NCBI GenBank assembly: GCA_050942995.1
Contig: JBMNOI010000004.1
Coordinates: 1 to 52,173, forward strand
Direction: 5' to 3'
Length of the DNA: 52,173 nt
Source: JBMNOI01 sp050942995
GTDB lineage: Bacteria; Chloroflexota; Anaerolineae; UBA1429
The notes beneath the pieces are model-generated. The model was not told the DNA's origin, made no database searches, and saw only the letters and a program-made list of their open reading frames with translations. The translations under genes were made by a program, and so were the position numbers. Each line of letters starts with the position of its first letter. The stretch's first letter is position 1. This document shows positions 18,873-27,534 of the stretch, piece after piece.

Positions 18873-20801
18873 CTAGCCTCCCACCACCTGCCGATATTCT
18901 GGTTGCGGAGGCAGGATCTCCTCACGCACGGGCCGGAGACTCGACAGGTGTTGGCGGAAAAGATCCATCGTCAACAGGTTCCAGGTAAGCCACCCCGGTC
19001 GGGCACGTTGTTGTTGCCAGTCGGCAGCGCTCATCCAGGCCGGGCGCTCCATATCCTGCACCATGTCGCGTAATACGCCGTTACGCATCCAGTCGAATAG
19101 CTCGTGGTCGAATCCGCCCGAGAGCTTGGGGCGCTCGGTAAAAGCTCTCCCATGGCGCCGCGCGAGTATCTGCTTGGGCAGCCACTTGGTCTGCTTATCG
19201 ATACAGTAGCGCACCCGGGGATCGAGCTTTAGCACGGCGCATACATAGGCGCTGTCCAGATAAGGCGTTGCGATCTCGATTCCCCACGCCCTGAACGCCT
19301 GAACCAGGGCGGCCTCTTCATCGTGTACGTCATGCATCAGCTCGGCCATATGTACCGTTTCGGTCAGGCTGGGGGTGACGCCGCCGTATCCGGCCAGTGT
19401 ATCGAGACGGTACTCCATGACCCGGCGAATCGCCACATCACCAAAGCACCGCAGTACAACCTGTAGATCGGAGAACATTCCCTGCCGGCTGAGCGGCGAG
19501 ACGGGCGCCAGCATATCATCAAGCTGCCCCAGAATCCGCGATGCCTCGGCCATGCCGTGTGCTTTATGGGGCCACAGAGATCTGATCATCCGGCTGACGG
19601 CGTCCAGAGAGATGCCCATACCCGGGATATTCTGTAACCGCTCGACCTGCAGCAGGCGACGGGCGTTCTCATTGCCGAGAAGCGTGTCAGATGCCGACCC
19701 GGAGAGGAACCAATCGGCGTCGCAGTGGCCGGCCAGCTTTTGCGCCAGAGCCAGGTAGCATGGATCTTGTTCGTTATCCGTCGGTTGTGCCGTCAAGCGG
19801 GTGAATCGATCCAGCCAGTCGACATAATTCTCGGCCGTGATGTCATGAAACTCGTGATGGGTCTCGATCTGGCGACTGGCCTGGCGTGCATAATGCATTT
19901 CCTGAACAAAGCCGGGCACACGGATGGCGTAGCCGGTCGTACAAAGCCTGTCCCATGGGTGCAGGTTCGAGCGTACCAGGCTGGCCAGCAGCGTCGAGTC
20001 TACCCCGCCCGATAGAAGCACGTTCAGACGGTGAGGCGCTCCCGCCTGCGCGACATAGACGCTCACCACGCGCTCTGCCAATCTCTCGAACGCATCGATA
20101 TCACCCGGCCTGATACGCCGCAGAACAGATTTGGGGCGCCAGTCATCCAATCGCTCAACCTGACGCACAGACCACGTACCGGCATGGCAGGTGGCGACGT
20201 GCCCGCCGGGTAGTTTGTAAATGTCTCGGATATACGTCATGGCTCCGGGCACGGTTCGATATAGCAGGTGATGCGGTACGGCATCGGGCTCTGGCTCCAG
20301 AGAGGGCACCATGGCTGCCAGATAGCGCAACGTGTCGCTGCACAGAATCCAGTCATCGCTCTGCCAGAAATAGGCCTGCGAAGTCGTCGTCAGGCTCTGA
20401 TAGATAGAGAAGAGCGGTTCGTGCTGACTCACGCACAGGGTCAATGCTCCTCCCGCGATGCTCCCTTGCGGCGTTCCGGTGGGCGCGACCAGGTTTTGAT
20501 CCAGTAGCTGCCGTGCATTCAGCGGCCGCATCTCTTCATCATGGGCAACGCCCATTTTGACCAGCATGGCATCGCGGGTAGATGCCGCATCAGGATGCGA
20601 GTGAATCAGAAATAGCGTCCCCCGCGGGCTGTATTCCCACACAGAATAGTGGATGTCGTTTTCGGCGAACCATCGGCTCAGATCCGGGTTCAGATGATGG
20701 CGGGTCCATCCCACGACCATGAACCGTCTGTCCGGCCCCACCGTCTGTTTCAACCTTTCAGCGCTTTCGGCGACCAGCTTGGCGACCAATCGATTAATCA
20801 T
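18873..20801 (-). CDS. Asparagine-synthetase-like protein without glutaminase nucleophile
   Basis: 642 residues. The C-terminal synthetase domain has the PP-loop LNVLLSGGVDST (SGGVDS at residues 264-269) and the conserved tail with ELFDWMRN. The N-terminal ~200 residues keep traces of the class II glutamine-amidotransferase fold (YFWQSDDWILCSDTLRYLAA) but start with MINRLVAKL, so the essential N-terminal Cys is missing. Relatives in polysaccharide clusters amidate sugar acids; lasso cyclases are another Cys-free branch. ATG at 20801 with GGAGCAGGGA upstream; the reading frame is open back to the upstream stop (same frame, 21 codons). The amine source and acceptor are unknown. Confidence 0.82.
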   Translation of the reverse strand: MINRLVAKLVAESAERLKQTVGPDRRFMVVGWTRHHLNPDLSRWFAENDIHYSVWEYSPRGTLFLIHSHPDAASTRDAMLVKMGVAHDEEMRPLNARQLLDQNLVAPTGTPQGSIAGGALTLCVSQHEPLFSIYQSLTTTSQAYFWQSDDWILCSDTLRYLAAMVPSLEPEPDAVPHHLLYRTVPGAMTYIRDIYKLPGGHVATCHAGTWSVRQVERLDDWRPKSVLRRIRPGDIDAFERLAERVVSVYVAQAGAPHRLNVLLSGGVDSTLLASLVRSNLHPWDRLCTTGYAIRVPGFVQEMHYARQASRQIETHHEFHDITAENYVDWLDRFTRLTAQPTDNEQDPCYLALAQKLAGHCDADWFLSGSASDTLLGNENARRLLQVERLQNIPGMGISLDAVSRMIRSLWPHKAHGMAEASRILGQLDDMLAPVSPLSRQGMFSDLQVVLRCFGDVAIRRVMEYRLDTLAGYGGVTPSLTETVHMAELMHDVHDEEAALVQAFRAWGIEIATPYLDSAYVCAVLKLDPRVRYCIDKQTKWLPKQILARRHGRAFTERPKLSGGFDHELFDWMRNGVLRDMVQDMERPAWMSAADWQQQRARPGWLTWNLLTMDLFRQHLSSLRPVREEILPPQPEYRQVVGG

Positions 20802-20864
20802 TCCCTGCTCCAGCGCCTGCTCTTTTCGGCGAGCCTCTGCTTCTCCCGCCGATCTGCGAATCCA

Positions 20865-22808
20865 TCATTCGGGCAATGTGCTCAACATGCTTTCGGACAT
20901 GGGGCGAAGCGTCATAGAGGGATCCTCTCCCCCTTTGTCATAAAGTGCCCTCAGCATCATTTCATAGGTCATGATCGGTGCGATCTTGCCGATGATCCAT
21001 TCTTCCAACCCCGACAGATGCCGATCCATCAAGGTGCGCAAAAAAGCCGGATCAAAGATTCCCCGTTCCGCGGTGCGTCGGTCGAATAGAATCCCTTCGG
21101 CCCACGAGCGCAGTTCACCGCGCAGATACGCTTCATAGTCGGCATAGAGGGTGGGGCGCCGGGCGAATATCGGTCGCACATGGCGATTGACCCGCCGTTT
21201 GATGCGCACCACCGCGCCGTGCACTCCACGTATCAGCGGGCGAGTGGTCGGCAGCATCTCATCGTGATCGTACGGGATGTTCATCAGCCGGGGGCACTCT
21301 CGCTGAAGCATGGCGCGATACAGCCGACGATGGCCTCGTATCAAGGCGGGCAATGAATGGAGGAAATCGAACAGCTGATAGTCAAAGAAGGGGAATCGGG
21401 CTTCGATGTGTGAGCGGGCCACCGTAATCATCGCCTGGGTCATGCGCCTGCAGTGGTTGTGTATATAAAAGTGCGCGACTCGCACATCGGGGCGATAATC
21501 CAGGTATGGCGCCAGCTCGGCGCGGAACGATTCGAACGCCAGCCCCAGGAGCGTCGGCCGTATCGCATCGGTGTACAGGAGATACTCTTCTGCCTCGGTA
21601 AGCGACGGCCAGGTATACTTTTGATTGAAGAGAAAGAACAGTTGCGTAGCAAGGGCTTGCTCGCTTACCGCCCGGCAGAGCAACGCTGCGGTGGTGTCTT
21701 CATCGCCCATGATGGTGCCGCCATCCCATCCCGAGAGATTGACATCCATCAGTTCGCGCGCCTGCTTCAGAGTGCTGATGCCGTGGGCGTGGATCCAGCT
21801 ATGAGATCCCTCGGTCAGGGCCATGTGCAGGTCGACATGCTCGAGAACCCATCGCCCGTCCGGCAGATCGGCCCAATGGTGATCGCTTCCTGCTTTTCGG
21901 GCGATGCGTTCCGCATAGACGACATCGCGACATCCGCGCTTGCCGTAGGTTAGAGTGGCGACCGGATAATGGGCGGGTTCAATGACGCCCAGAATGGCGC
22001 GTGAATCCAGCCCTCCGCTCAGGTATACACCGGGGCGCAGCGGCCCCGCCGCCAGGCGGTTTACAGCCCGGCGGAACAATCGGCCGGCCTCTTCCACCGC
22101 CTCGTCGAAAGACAATCGGTTTTCGGGAATCTCGCCCGGACTCCAGTAGGGTTGGATGCGTAACTCGTCAGCCGCGATATCGTAGGAAAGCGTCGATGCC
22201 GGCGGGAACAACCGAATGCCTTCGAAGAATGTTTTGTCGCCCAGGACCGATTGAAAGCGCATATACTCGGCGAGGGCCACCGGGTTTAGCTCTTTGCGAA
22301 ATGATGCGTCGCACAGGATCCCTTTCATCTCGGGAGCCAGAGCGAGTCGTCCGGCATAATGGGCATAGTAGAGGGGGTAAAGGCCGTGACGGTCGTTGGC
22401 GACCAGCAGGCGACCGAGTGCCCGATCCCACACCGCGAGGATAAAGGCCCCCTCCAGATGTCGGGCCATGTCATCGCCTGCGTAGCGGTATAACGCCAGG
22501 GCCAGCGCGCCATCACCGTCCCCCACGGGCGCGCCGAGCTCCTTCTCTAGCTTGATGCGCAGATCGGCCGTACCGTAGAACTCGCCGCATAGCCAGACAG
22601 ACAGGCTCTTGCCGGCGCTGTAGACGGGCTGCGCCTCACGATTCAGGAGGCCGATCCCGATTCGGCCCAGGCCCGCGCCGCGCGATTCGTCATATTCGGT
22701 TTCGACCACATACCAGCTCTGATGGGTCATGCGCCGCGCCATGATCTGTAGCAGGTGCGGGATATCGGCTCTGTTGCGATAATCCAGTATGCCAAACAGA
22801 CCACTCAT
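20865..22808 (-). CDS. Asparagine-synthetase-like protein, Cys2 replaced by Ser
   Basis: 647 residues with the complete two-domain layout of asparagine synthetase B. The N-terminus MSGLFGILDYRN corresponds to the canonical MCGIxG, so the nucleophile Cys is Ser. The amidotransferase-like domain is otherwise recognisable (WLCGEFYG, LEGAFILAVWDRALGRLLVA, ALAPEMKGIL). The PP-loop VYLSGGLDSR is intact (residues 264-269). The enzyme can be expected to adenylate a carboxylate but not to hydrolyse glutamine. Its partner at 18873-20801 has the same defect. Possible roles are amide formation on a uronic-acid glycan with free ammonia or another amine. It overlaps the upstream GT4 by 4 nt. Confidence 0.85.
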   Translation of the reverse strand: MSGLFGILDYRNRADIPHLLQIMARRMTHQSWYVVETEYDESRGAGLGRIGIGLLNREAQPVYSAGKSLSVWLCGEFYGTADLRIKLEKELGAPVGDGDGALALALYRYAGDDMARHLEGAFILAVWDRALGRLLVANDRHGLYPLYYAHYAGRLALAPEMKGILCDASFRKELNPVALAEYMRFQSVLGDKTFFEGIRLFPPASTLSYDIAADELRIQPYWSPGEIPENRLSFDEAVEEAGRLFRRAVNRLAAGPLRPGVYLSGGLDSRAILGVIEPAHYPVATLTYGKRGCRDVVYAERIARKAGSDHHWADLPDGRWVLEHVDLHMALTEGSHSWIHAHGISTLKQARELMDVNLSGWDGGTIMGDEDTTAALLCRAVSEQALATQLFFLFNQKYTWPSLTEAEEYLLYTDAIRPTLLGLAFESFRAELAPYLDYRPDVRVAHFYIHNHCRRMTQAMITVARSHIEARFPFFDYQLFDFLHSLPALIRGHRRLYRAMLQRECPRLMNIPYDHDEMLPTTRPLIRGVHGAVVRIKRRVNRHVRPIFARRPTLYADYEAYLRGELRSWAEGILFDRRTAERGIFDPAFLRTLMDRHLSGLEEWIIGKIAPIMTYEMMLRALYDKGGEDPSMTLRPMSESMLSTLPE

Positions 22809-24241
22809 AGCCGCGCTCCGCTCCCCTTGCCGGACCCTCTGGCCGGTGACAGGGCCCCGGGTAGAGTGACGACGCTGCCTTGTTTCTGCACTGCATCGGG
22901 CAGCAGGGGGCTCCTCTGCACAGCGCCATAGATGGCGAGCAACTCGTCCACCTCTTCCTCGATCGTCTTGACCCGAGGAATGCCCGCTCGGAGCTCGGCC
23001 AGCAGCGCGTCATCATCGAGGATCCGCTGCAATTGTGCCGTCAGATCATCCACATTACCCGGCTCGAATAGCAATCCGTTCTCGTTATGTTTCACCAGTT
23101 CGGCCATGCCTCCGAGGTTCGAGGCGATTACCGGCGTGCCGGCGCCAAATGCCTCCAGGATGACAGTCGGGCTGTTTTCATACCAGGTGGAAGGAACGAC
23201 CAGCACATCCAGCCCGGCATGTATGGTCTTGATCTGATGATTCGGGAAGGTGCCGGCGAACGTAATGTCCACATGACCATCGACCTCCCGGGTCACCTGC
23301 CGTACAAATTGAGGGTGCTTGCCCGTGTCTCCATACAACGTCAGAGTGGGGTGTCGATGGTTGGCCCGCAACCGGCGAAATGCATCACATAGCAGGTCGA
23401 CTCCCTTGTGGGGGGCGATCTGCCCGATATAGCCAATGCGTAGGTGCCGATCATCGGCTTCCCATTCGGCGTTGGCCCAGTGATTGATCTCTAACCCCTG
23501 GCGAATAAAGCGGGATTGTTCAACACAATAACCGCGCTCGGCGAAGAATCTCTGCAGAAATTGAGAGGGCGAGATGACGATATCGACCTCATCCAGAATC
23601 TGCCGTAAATACTGGCGCCTTTCTCTGATCAGTGCATTCATGCGCGAGACGGCGGTGAGCTGAAGCCGCTCATCGATCTGTTGCAGCAAAGCCTGCCCCC
23701 AACGCCAGGCTTTGGGAGCGAGACGGGCCGGCCATCGGTAGCGGCGTTGTTGAGCCAGGAGACAGAGGGCGCATTCGTGTGGGGTATCGGGATAGTCGCA
23801 GAGCTGCCCATCGGCGGTGACCATGGTGATCCGGGGGCACATGAACCAGAAATCGGTCAGGGTGAGAACCACCGGCACCCGGGCCTCTCGCGCAACCTCG
23901 ACGACGCTGCCGCTCATCATATATCCGCCGATGAGGTGCAACACGTCGGGCTCGAACCTGTCGATGAGTCGCCGGGCTGCTCTGGAGACGATCGGGTTGC
24001 GGTAACTCCATCGAAATGGCTCGGGAGCGGTCGCCAGGTCGTAATACAGGCGCTGCACATCGAGCCCGTCATACTTTGTATGTTCCTCGGACTCGTCTCG
24101 ATCCTCACCGATCGACTCGACCGTCAGTAGATGGATCTGTTGCCCTCGACGCGCCAGCTCTCGGGCCGTGCGGTACGCACGCCACTCTGCACCGCCATGG
24201 TAGCGTGGCAAAAAGTGGTGTACGGCAATCAACACATTCAT
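22805..24241 (-). CDS. GT4-family glycosyltransferase
   Basis: 478 residues. N-terminal acceptor domain MNVLIAVHHFLPRYHGGAEW; a cluster of Cys residues in the middle (FMCPRITMVTADGQLCDYP, ECALCLLAQQRRY) matches the C-x-x-C insertion found in many GT4 enzymes; C-terminal donor site RIGYIGQIAPHKGVDLLCDA and VPSTWYENSPTVILEAFGAG. The ATG at 24241 has GGAGAGAGACGG upstream and is preferred to 24277. It is a cytoplasmic transferase of the operon, and its stop overlaps the asparagine-synthetase-like gene start (ATGA). Confidence 0.88.
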   Translation of the reverse strand: MNVLIAVHHFLPRYHGGAEWRAYRTARELARRGQQIHLLTVESIGEDRDESEEHTKYDGLDVQRLYYDLATAPEPFRWSYRNPIVSRAARRLIDRFEPDVLHLIGGYMMSGSVVEVAREARVPVVLTLTDFWFMCPRITMVTADGQLCDYPDTPHECALCLLAQQRRYRWPARLAPKAWRWGQALLQQIDERLQLTAVSRMNALIRERRQYLRQILDEVDIVISPSQFLQRFFAERGYCVEQSRFIRQGLEINHWANAEWEADDRHLRIGYIGQIAPHKGVDLLCDAFRRLRANHRHPTLTLYGDTGKHPQFVRQVTREVDGHVDITFAGTFPNHQIKTIHAGLDVLVVPSTWYENSPTVILEAFGAGTPVIASNLGGMAELVKHNENGLLFEPGNVDDLTAQLQRILDDDALLAELRAGIPRVKTIEEEVDELLAIYGAVQRSPLLPDAVQKQGSVVTLPGALSPARGSGKGSGARL

Positions 24242-24323
24242 CCGTCTCTCTCCGTTCGAACAAGCTCGCACGTCCAAAGTGCCAACCCGTCGCCTGTCTC
24301 CCCCATCTATTGCGCGATATTGA

Positions 24324-24389
24324 TTATGCTTTCCGTATCTCGATGAGAGATGGTTCTATGCCCGGGGTCGACCTCTGCCGGCGCACCAT
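24324..24389 (-). CDS. Possible 21-residue small ORF
   Basis: In the 184-nt gap between the flippase and the GT4, an ATG at 24389 follows GGAGG with a 6-nt spacer and opens a frame for MVRRQRSTPGIEPSLIEIRK-A before TAA. I recognise no family. It could be a leader peptide that couples translation across the gap, or a chance ORF. The ribosome site is the only positive evidence. Confidence 0.2.
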   Translation of the reverse strand: MVRRQRSTPGIEPSLIEIRKA

Positions 24390-24425
24390 GGGCTGCCTCC
24401 AGTACATATAGCGCATGTGACAGCT

Positions 24426-25928
24426 TCACCGAGTCGGGCTCTGCCGACTCGGCTGCAACAATGCCCGGGTCAGCAAAGCTATTTCGGCACGATCGACTCC
24501 TCCGAGAACAAGAAGCAACAGCCCGTAGGATGCAATGCCCACCCCGATGGACACGGGCAGATTCTGCCGCAGGGGATAGATGATGAGCGTCATCAGCAAC
24601 CCTGCCGCCATAACACGGATCAACGACATCCATCGTTCACCCAGAAGCCGCCGCAACCCCAGTAACGCTACATATTGCCCCAGGCGAATGCTTCGCCCCA
24701 GCACGAACGCCAGCGCCGCCCCCATGATTCCGAGCGCAGGGATGAGGATCAAGTTCAAAGCGACGGTGATGCTGGCGTTGACCAGATCGATCGTCGCCGC
24801 CCGGCGTTCCAGATGTAACATCAGTGCCACACGCACCACGACCTCGAGCACGAACATGGCCGGCAACGCCCAAAGGACCACACGCAATACCGGAATAGAG
24901 GGCGCAAATTCGGCCCCGTACAGTGTGATGATGATCCTCTCGGCCAGCACTGTGCTGCCCAGGGCGATGGGTAGACAGATGACGAGAAGGTATTTGATCG
25001 CCCTGGGCACGATCTGCTCCAGTATCTGTCGATCGCGAGCGTATCCCCGCACTAACGAAGGATAGAGTGCCGTGCTGATGCTCTGCGCCAGCAAAAGCAG
25101 GATCAAGATCAGGTTGTGCGAAACGCTATACCAGCCGGCGGCCGCATCCGTCAGGATGACAAAGATGAACACCGTATCGAACTGTCGTACCAGGGCATCG
25201 GCCAGGCTGGATACGCCAAAGGGCACCGATGCGCGGACGAGTTTCGGCCACTGGCGGATATCGAGCCTGAGCTTGCCGATATTCAGACGACACAAAGCCC
25301 GTGCCGACAGCAACGCAGAGGTGGCCACCCCCACCCAGGAGGCGATAATCAGCCCGATAAAGCCAAACCCTCGAACGAGCAGAAACACCCCTGTAACCCA
25401 GAACAGGATCTGGTTTGCCACCGTATAGGCGGCGATATAGTCCAACCGCTCGCGCGCCGTCAGCGCGCCCTCCAGCGGCCCCTGAAAGGCGTAGAGCAAT
25501 AATCCCATGCTGGCCAGCAAGATGCCCATCGTCATGTCGGCTTCCTGTCCCATCCCTATGGCGCTCAGCGGAGCCACGCCGATGATGGCCAGCGACAACA
25601 GGCCGCGCATGGCGATCACATTGGGCAATAACCGGGCGGTACGCTCGGGATCCTCCGACATCTCGCGCATGGCATAGGGAGCCATGCCGAAATCACTGAA
25701 TATGCTCAGAATGGTAATGTACGCCATGACGGTCGAGTACCGGCCAAAATGCGCGGCGCCCAGTGTGCGGACGACATAGATGTTGAATAGAAAGGCCAGC
25801 ACTTTGAGCAGGACCTGTGCGCCCAGCACAAAGGCCGAGTTTCGTGCTGCGACGGCAGTGATGCGCAATCCCTCCGTCCTCCCGGCGGGCGCGTCATCTA
25901 CCGCTGACTTGTGCTCCGATTCGCACAC
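24426..25928 (-). CDS. Oligosaccharide flippase (Wzx-like, MOP superfamily)
   Basis: 500 residues, about fourteen TM segments. The start region (NSAFVLGAQVLLKVLAFLFN, YVVRTLGAAHFGRYSTVMA, DFGMAPYAMREM) aligns by eye with the flippase at 17365-18870, so the two are paralogs. The family exports polyprenyl-linked oligosaccharides. GTG start at 25928 directly follows the TAG of the upstream co-polymerase/kinase gene. The last codons form a perfect 9-bp inverted repeat next to the stop (see 24429-24452). Confidence 0.87.
   Translation of the reverse strand: MCESEHKSAVDDAPAGRTEGLRITAVAARNSAFVLGAQVLLKVLAFLFNIYVVRTLGAAHFGRYSTVMAYITILSIFSDFGMAPYAMREMSEDPERTARLLPNVIAMRGLLSLAIIGVAPLSAIGMGQEADMTMGILLASMGLLLYAFQGPLEGALTARERLDYIAAYTVANQILFWVTGVFLLVRGFGFIGLIIASWVGVATSALLSARALCRLNIGKLRLDIRQWPKLVRASVPFGVSSLADALVRQFDTVFIFVILTDAAAGWYSVSHNLILILLLLAQSISTALYPSLVRGYARDRQILEQIVPRAIKYLLVICLPIALGSTVLAERIIITLYGAEFAPSIPVLRVVLWALPAMFVLEVVVRVALMLHLERRAATIDLVNASITVALNLILIPALGIMGAALAFVLGRSIRLGQYVALLGLRRLLGERWMSLIRVMAAGLLMTLIIYPLRQNLPVSIGVGIASYGLLLLVLGGVDRAEIALLTRALLQPSRQSPTR
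24429..24452 (-). terminator. Hairpin at flippase stop codon, possible attenuator
   Basis: CCGAGTCGG and CCGACTCGG form a perfect 9-bp stem with a 6-nt loop, ending immediately before the TGA of the flippase gene. No T-run follows, so it is not a classical intrinsic terminator. It may slow transcription or protect the mRNA within the long operon. It sits just before one of the largest gaps in the operon (184 nt). Confidence 0.35.
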
Positions 25929-27494
25929 CTAGCGCTTCTTCTGGGCGGCGCCATAGTAGTAGCTCTGTGTCGTCGGCTTGACCCGATTCAGGATGATGCC
26001 GCTGAGATTGCCTTTGCCCTGCTCCACCAGTAGATTCCTGGCCCGCAGAGAGGCGCGTTGACTGGTACTCTGCGCATCGACCAGGAGGAGCACCTCGTCG
26101 GCGACTCCTGAAAGGAGCAGCGAATCGGGCACGACCAGTACCGCCGGCCCGTCCAACAACACCAGGTCATATCCCGTCTTGATCTGCTCCAGAAGCTCTT
26201 TGAACCGGGAGGATCCTAATAACAGTGTGGGGTCGGTCAGCCTTGCACCGGCCGGGATCAGATCGAGGTTGGGAATGTGGGTCTTTTGCACGACCGAGGT
26301 CGGGTCGGTCTTGGTTTCGATGAGCAGCTCTGTCAATCCGCCCCGAGCCTCTATACTAAAGTAGCGTTGCAGTCGCGGAGCGCGAAGGTCGGCATCGATG
26401 AGCAACACCCGCTGCCCTTGAGAGGCCATGGCCGCCGCCAGATTGGCGACTACCAGGCTTTTGCCATCCTGCGGGTTAGGGCTGGCGATGAGCAACACGG
26501 GCGAAGGACGCGAGTCCAACCCGAGATAGATGCTGGTGCGTAGCGCCCGTATGGCCTCGGCCGGATATGACTCGGGCTCCTCCCAGGCGACCAGATGCTC
26601 TTCAGTGCGGGGGATCTGGGGTATGGCGCCATACACGGGCAGACCCAGAATAGGCTCCTGTCCCCAGCCTTCCCAGCGGATGCGATCGTCGAAATATTCC
26701 ATCAGCATCACCGAGCTGAGCGAGAGCGCCAGACCGGCCAGGCCGGCGATACCCATTTTGAGCGTTCGCTTCTGCGAGACAGGTGTTATCGGAGGACGAG
26801 CCGGCTCGATAATGGTGAGGATATTGGGCGCATGGCTCATCATCATGCTGTTCAGCAGAGAGGCATAGGTGGACTGGTACATTCCCTGTACGCGCTCCAA
26901 CGCCGCGATGCGCTGCTCCGCATCGCTGATCTCTGCCGCCGAGGTGAGGTCGCTCAGATGATTGCGTTCCTGCTCCAGATCCTCGTTCGCCTTGATGATC
27001 TTTTCGCGAAGCTCGCTCATCTGGGTCTCGCTGAATTCACGCTCCAGCGGGTCCAGGCGATTGTCCGGCGCTTGATTGACCAGCTCTTCGGTAATGGCGT
27101 TAGCGATCAACGCTGCGGCTTCGGCATCGATGTCGACCACCATCACCTCGAGTAATTGCGCCTCGGGCCGAACGAGGGTCGCGATCTGCTCTCTCAGCCG
27201 TTCGGGTGTAGTTTGCAGCCCCAGACGATCGATGACGGCCTGGGTGATGATGCGCCGGGTGGCCATCTCGGCATAGGCGCGGGCGAGGGCGTTGCTCATG
27301 TTCAGTGTGCTTTGGTCCGGATGGGCGCTTTGCAATGTCGTGCCGACCATCAAGGTCGCTTTGGCCCGGTATATCTCGGGTTCACCGGCCAGCAGGTAGT
27401 GGGCGATGCCGGCCGGGATGATGGTGCTGATAATTAACAGCCACCACCATCGTCGAACGACGCTCAGGTACTTTCGTAGCGTGTCGCTCGTCAT
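25929..27494 (-). CDS. Polysaccharide co-polymerase with tyrosine kinase domain (Wzc/BY-kinase)
   Basis: 521 residues. Wzz-type domain: TM1 (about 17-36), coiled-coil region (about 145-205), the proline-rich segment PARPPITPVS (231-240) and TM2 (about 247-266). Cytoplasmic BY-kinase domain: Walker A SPNPQDGKS (338-346), Walker A' LLIDADLR (364-371), Walker B DLVLLDGP (443-450), and a C-terminal tyrosine tail SYYYG (511-515). The family controls chain length and export, with autophosphorylation on the tail. Domains are fused as in proteobacterial Wzc, not split as in Firmicutes; no phosphatase or outer-membrane exporter is in the window. ATG at 27494 with AAGAGGAGAGGA is a far better start than 27551. 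TAG is followed directly by the flippase GTG. Confidence 0.9.
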   Translation of the reverse strand: MTSDTLRKYLSVVRRWWWLLIISTIIPAGIAHYLLAGEPEIYRAKATLMVGTTLQSAHPDQSTLNMSNALARAYAEMATRRIITQAVIDRLGLQTTPERLREQIATLVRPEAQLLEVMVVDIDAEAAALIANAITEELVNQAPDNRLDPLEREFSETQMSELREKIIKANEDLEQERNHLSDLTSAAEISDAEQRIAALERVQGMYQSTYASLLNSMMMSHAPNILTIIEPARPPITPVSQKRTLKMGIAGLAGLALSLSSVMLMEYFDDRIRWEGWGQEPILGLPVYGAIPQIPRTEEHLVAWEEPESYPAEAIRALRTSIYLGLDSRPSPVLLIASPNPQDGKSLVVANLAAAMASQGQRVLLIDADLRAPRLQRYFSIEARGGLTELLIETKTDPTSVVQKTHIPNLDLIPAGARLTDPTLLLGSSRFKELLEQIKTGYDLVLLDGPAVLVVPDSLLLSGVADEVLLLVDAQSTSQRASLRARNLLVEQGKGNLSGIILNRVKPTTQSYYYGAAQKKR

Positions 27495-27534
27495 TCCTCT
27501 CCTCTTGCTCGCATTCTGAATGCTCAGTAATTGC

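Noticed and set aside
18873..22808. Lasso peptide biosynthesis
   Set aside because: Cys-free asparagine-synthetase-like proteins occur in lasso clusters, but there is no McjB-type protease, recognition element or precursor peptide, and glycosyltransferases surround the pair.
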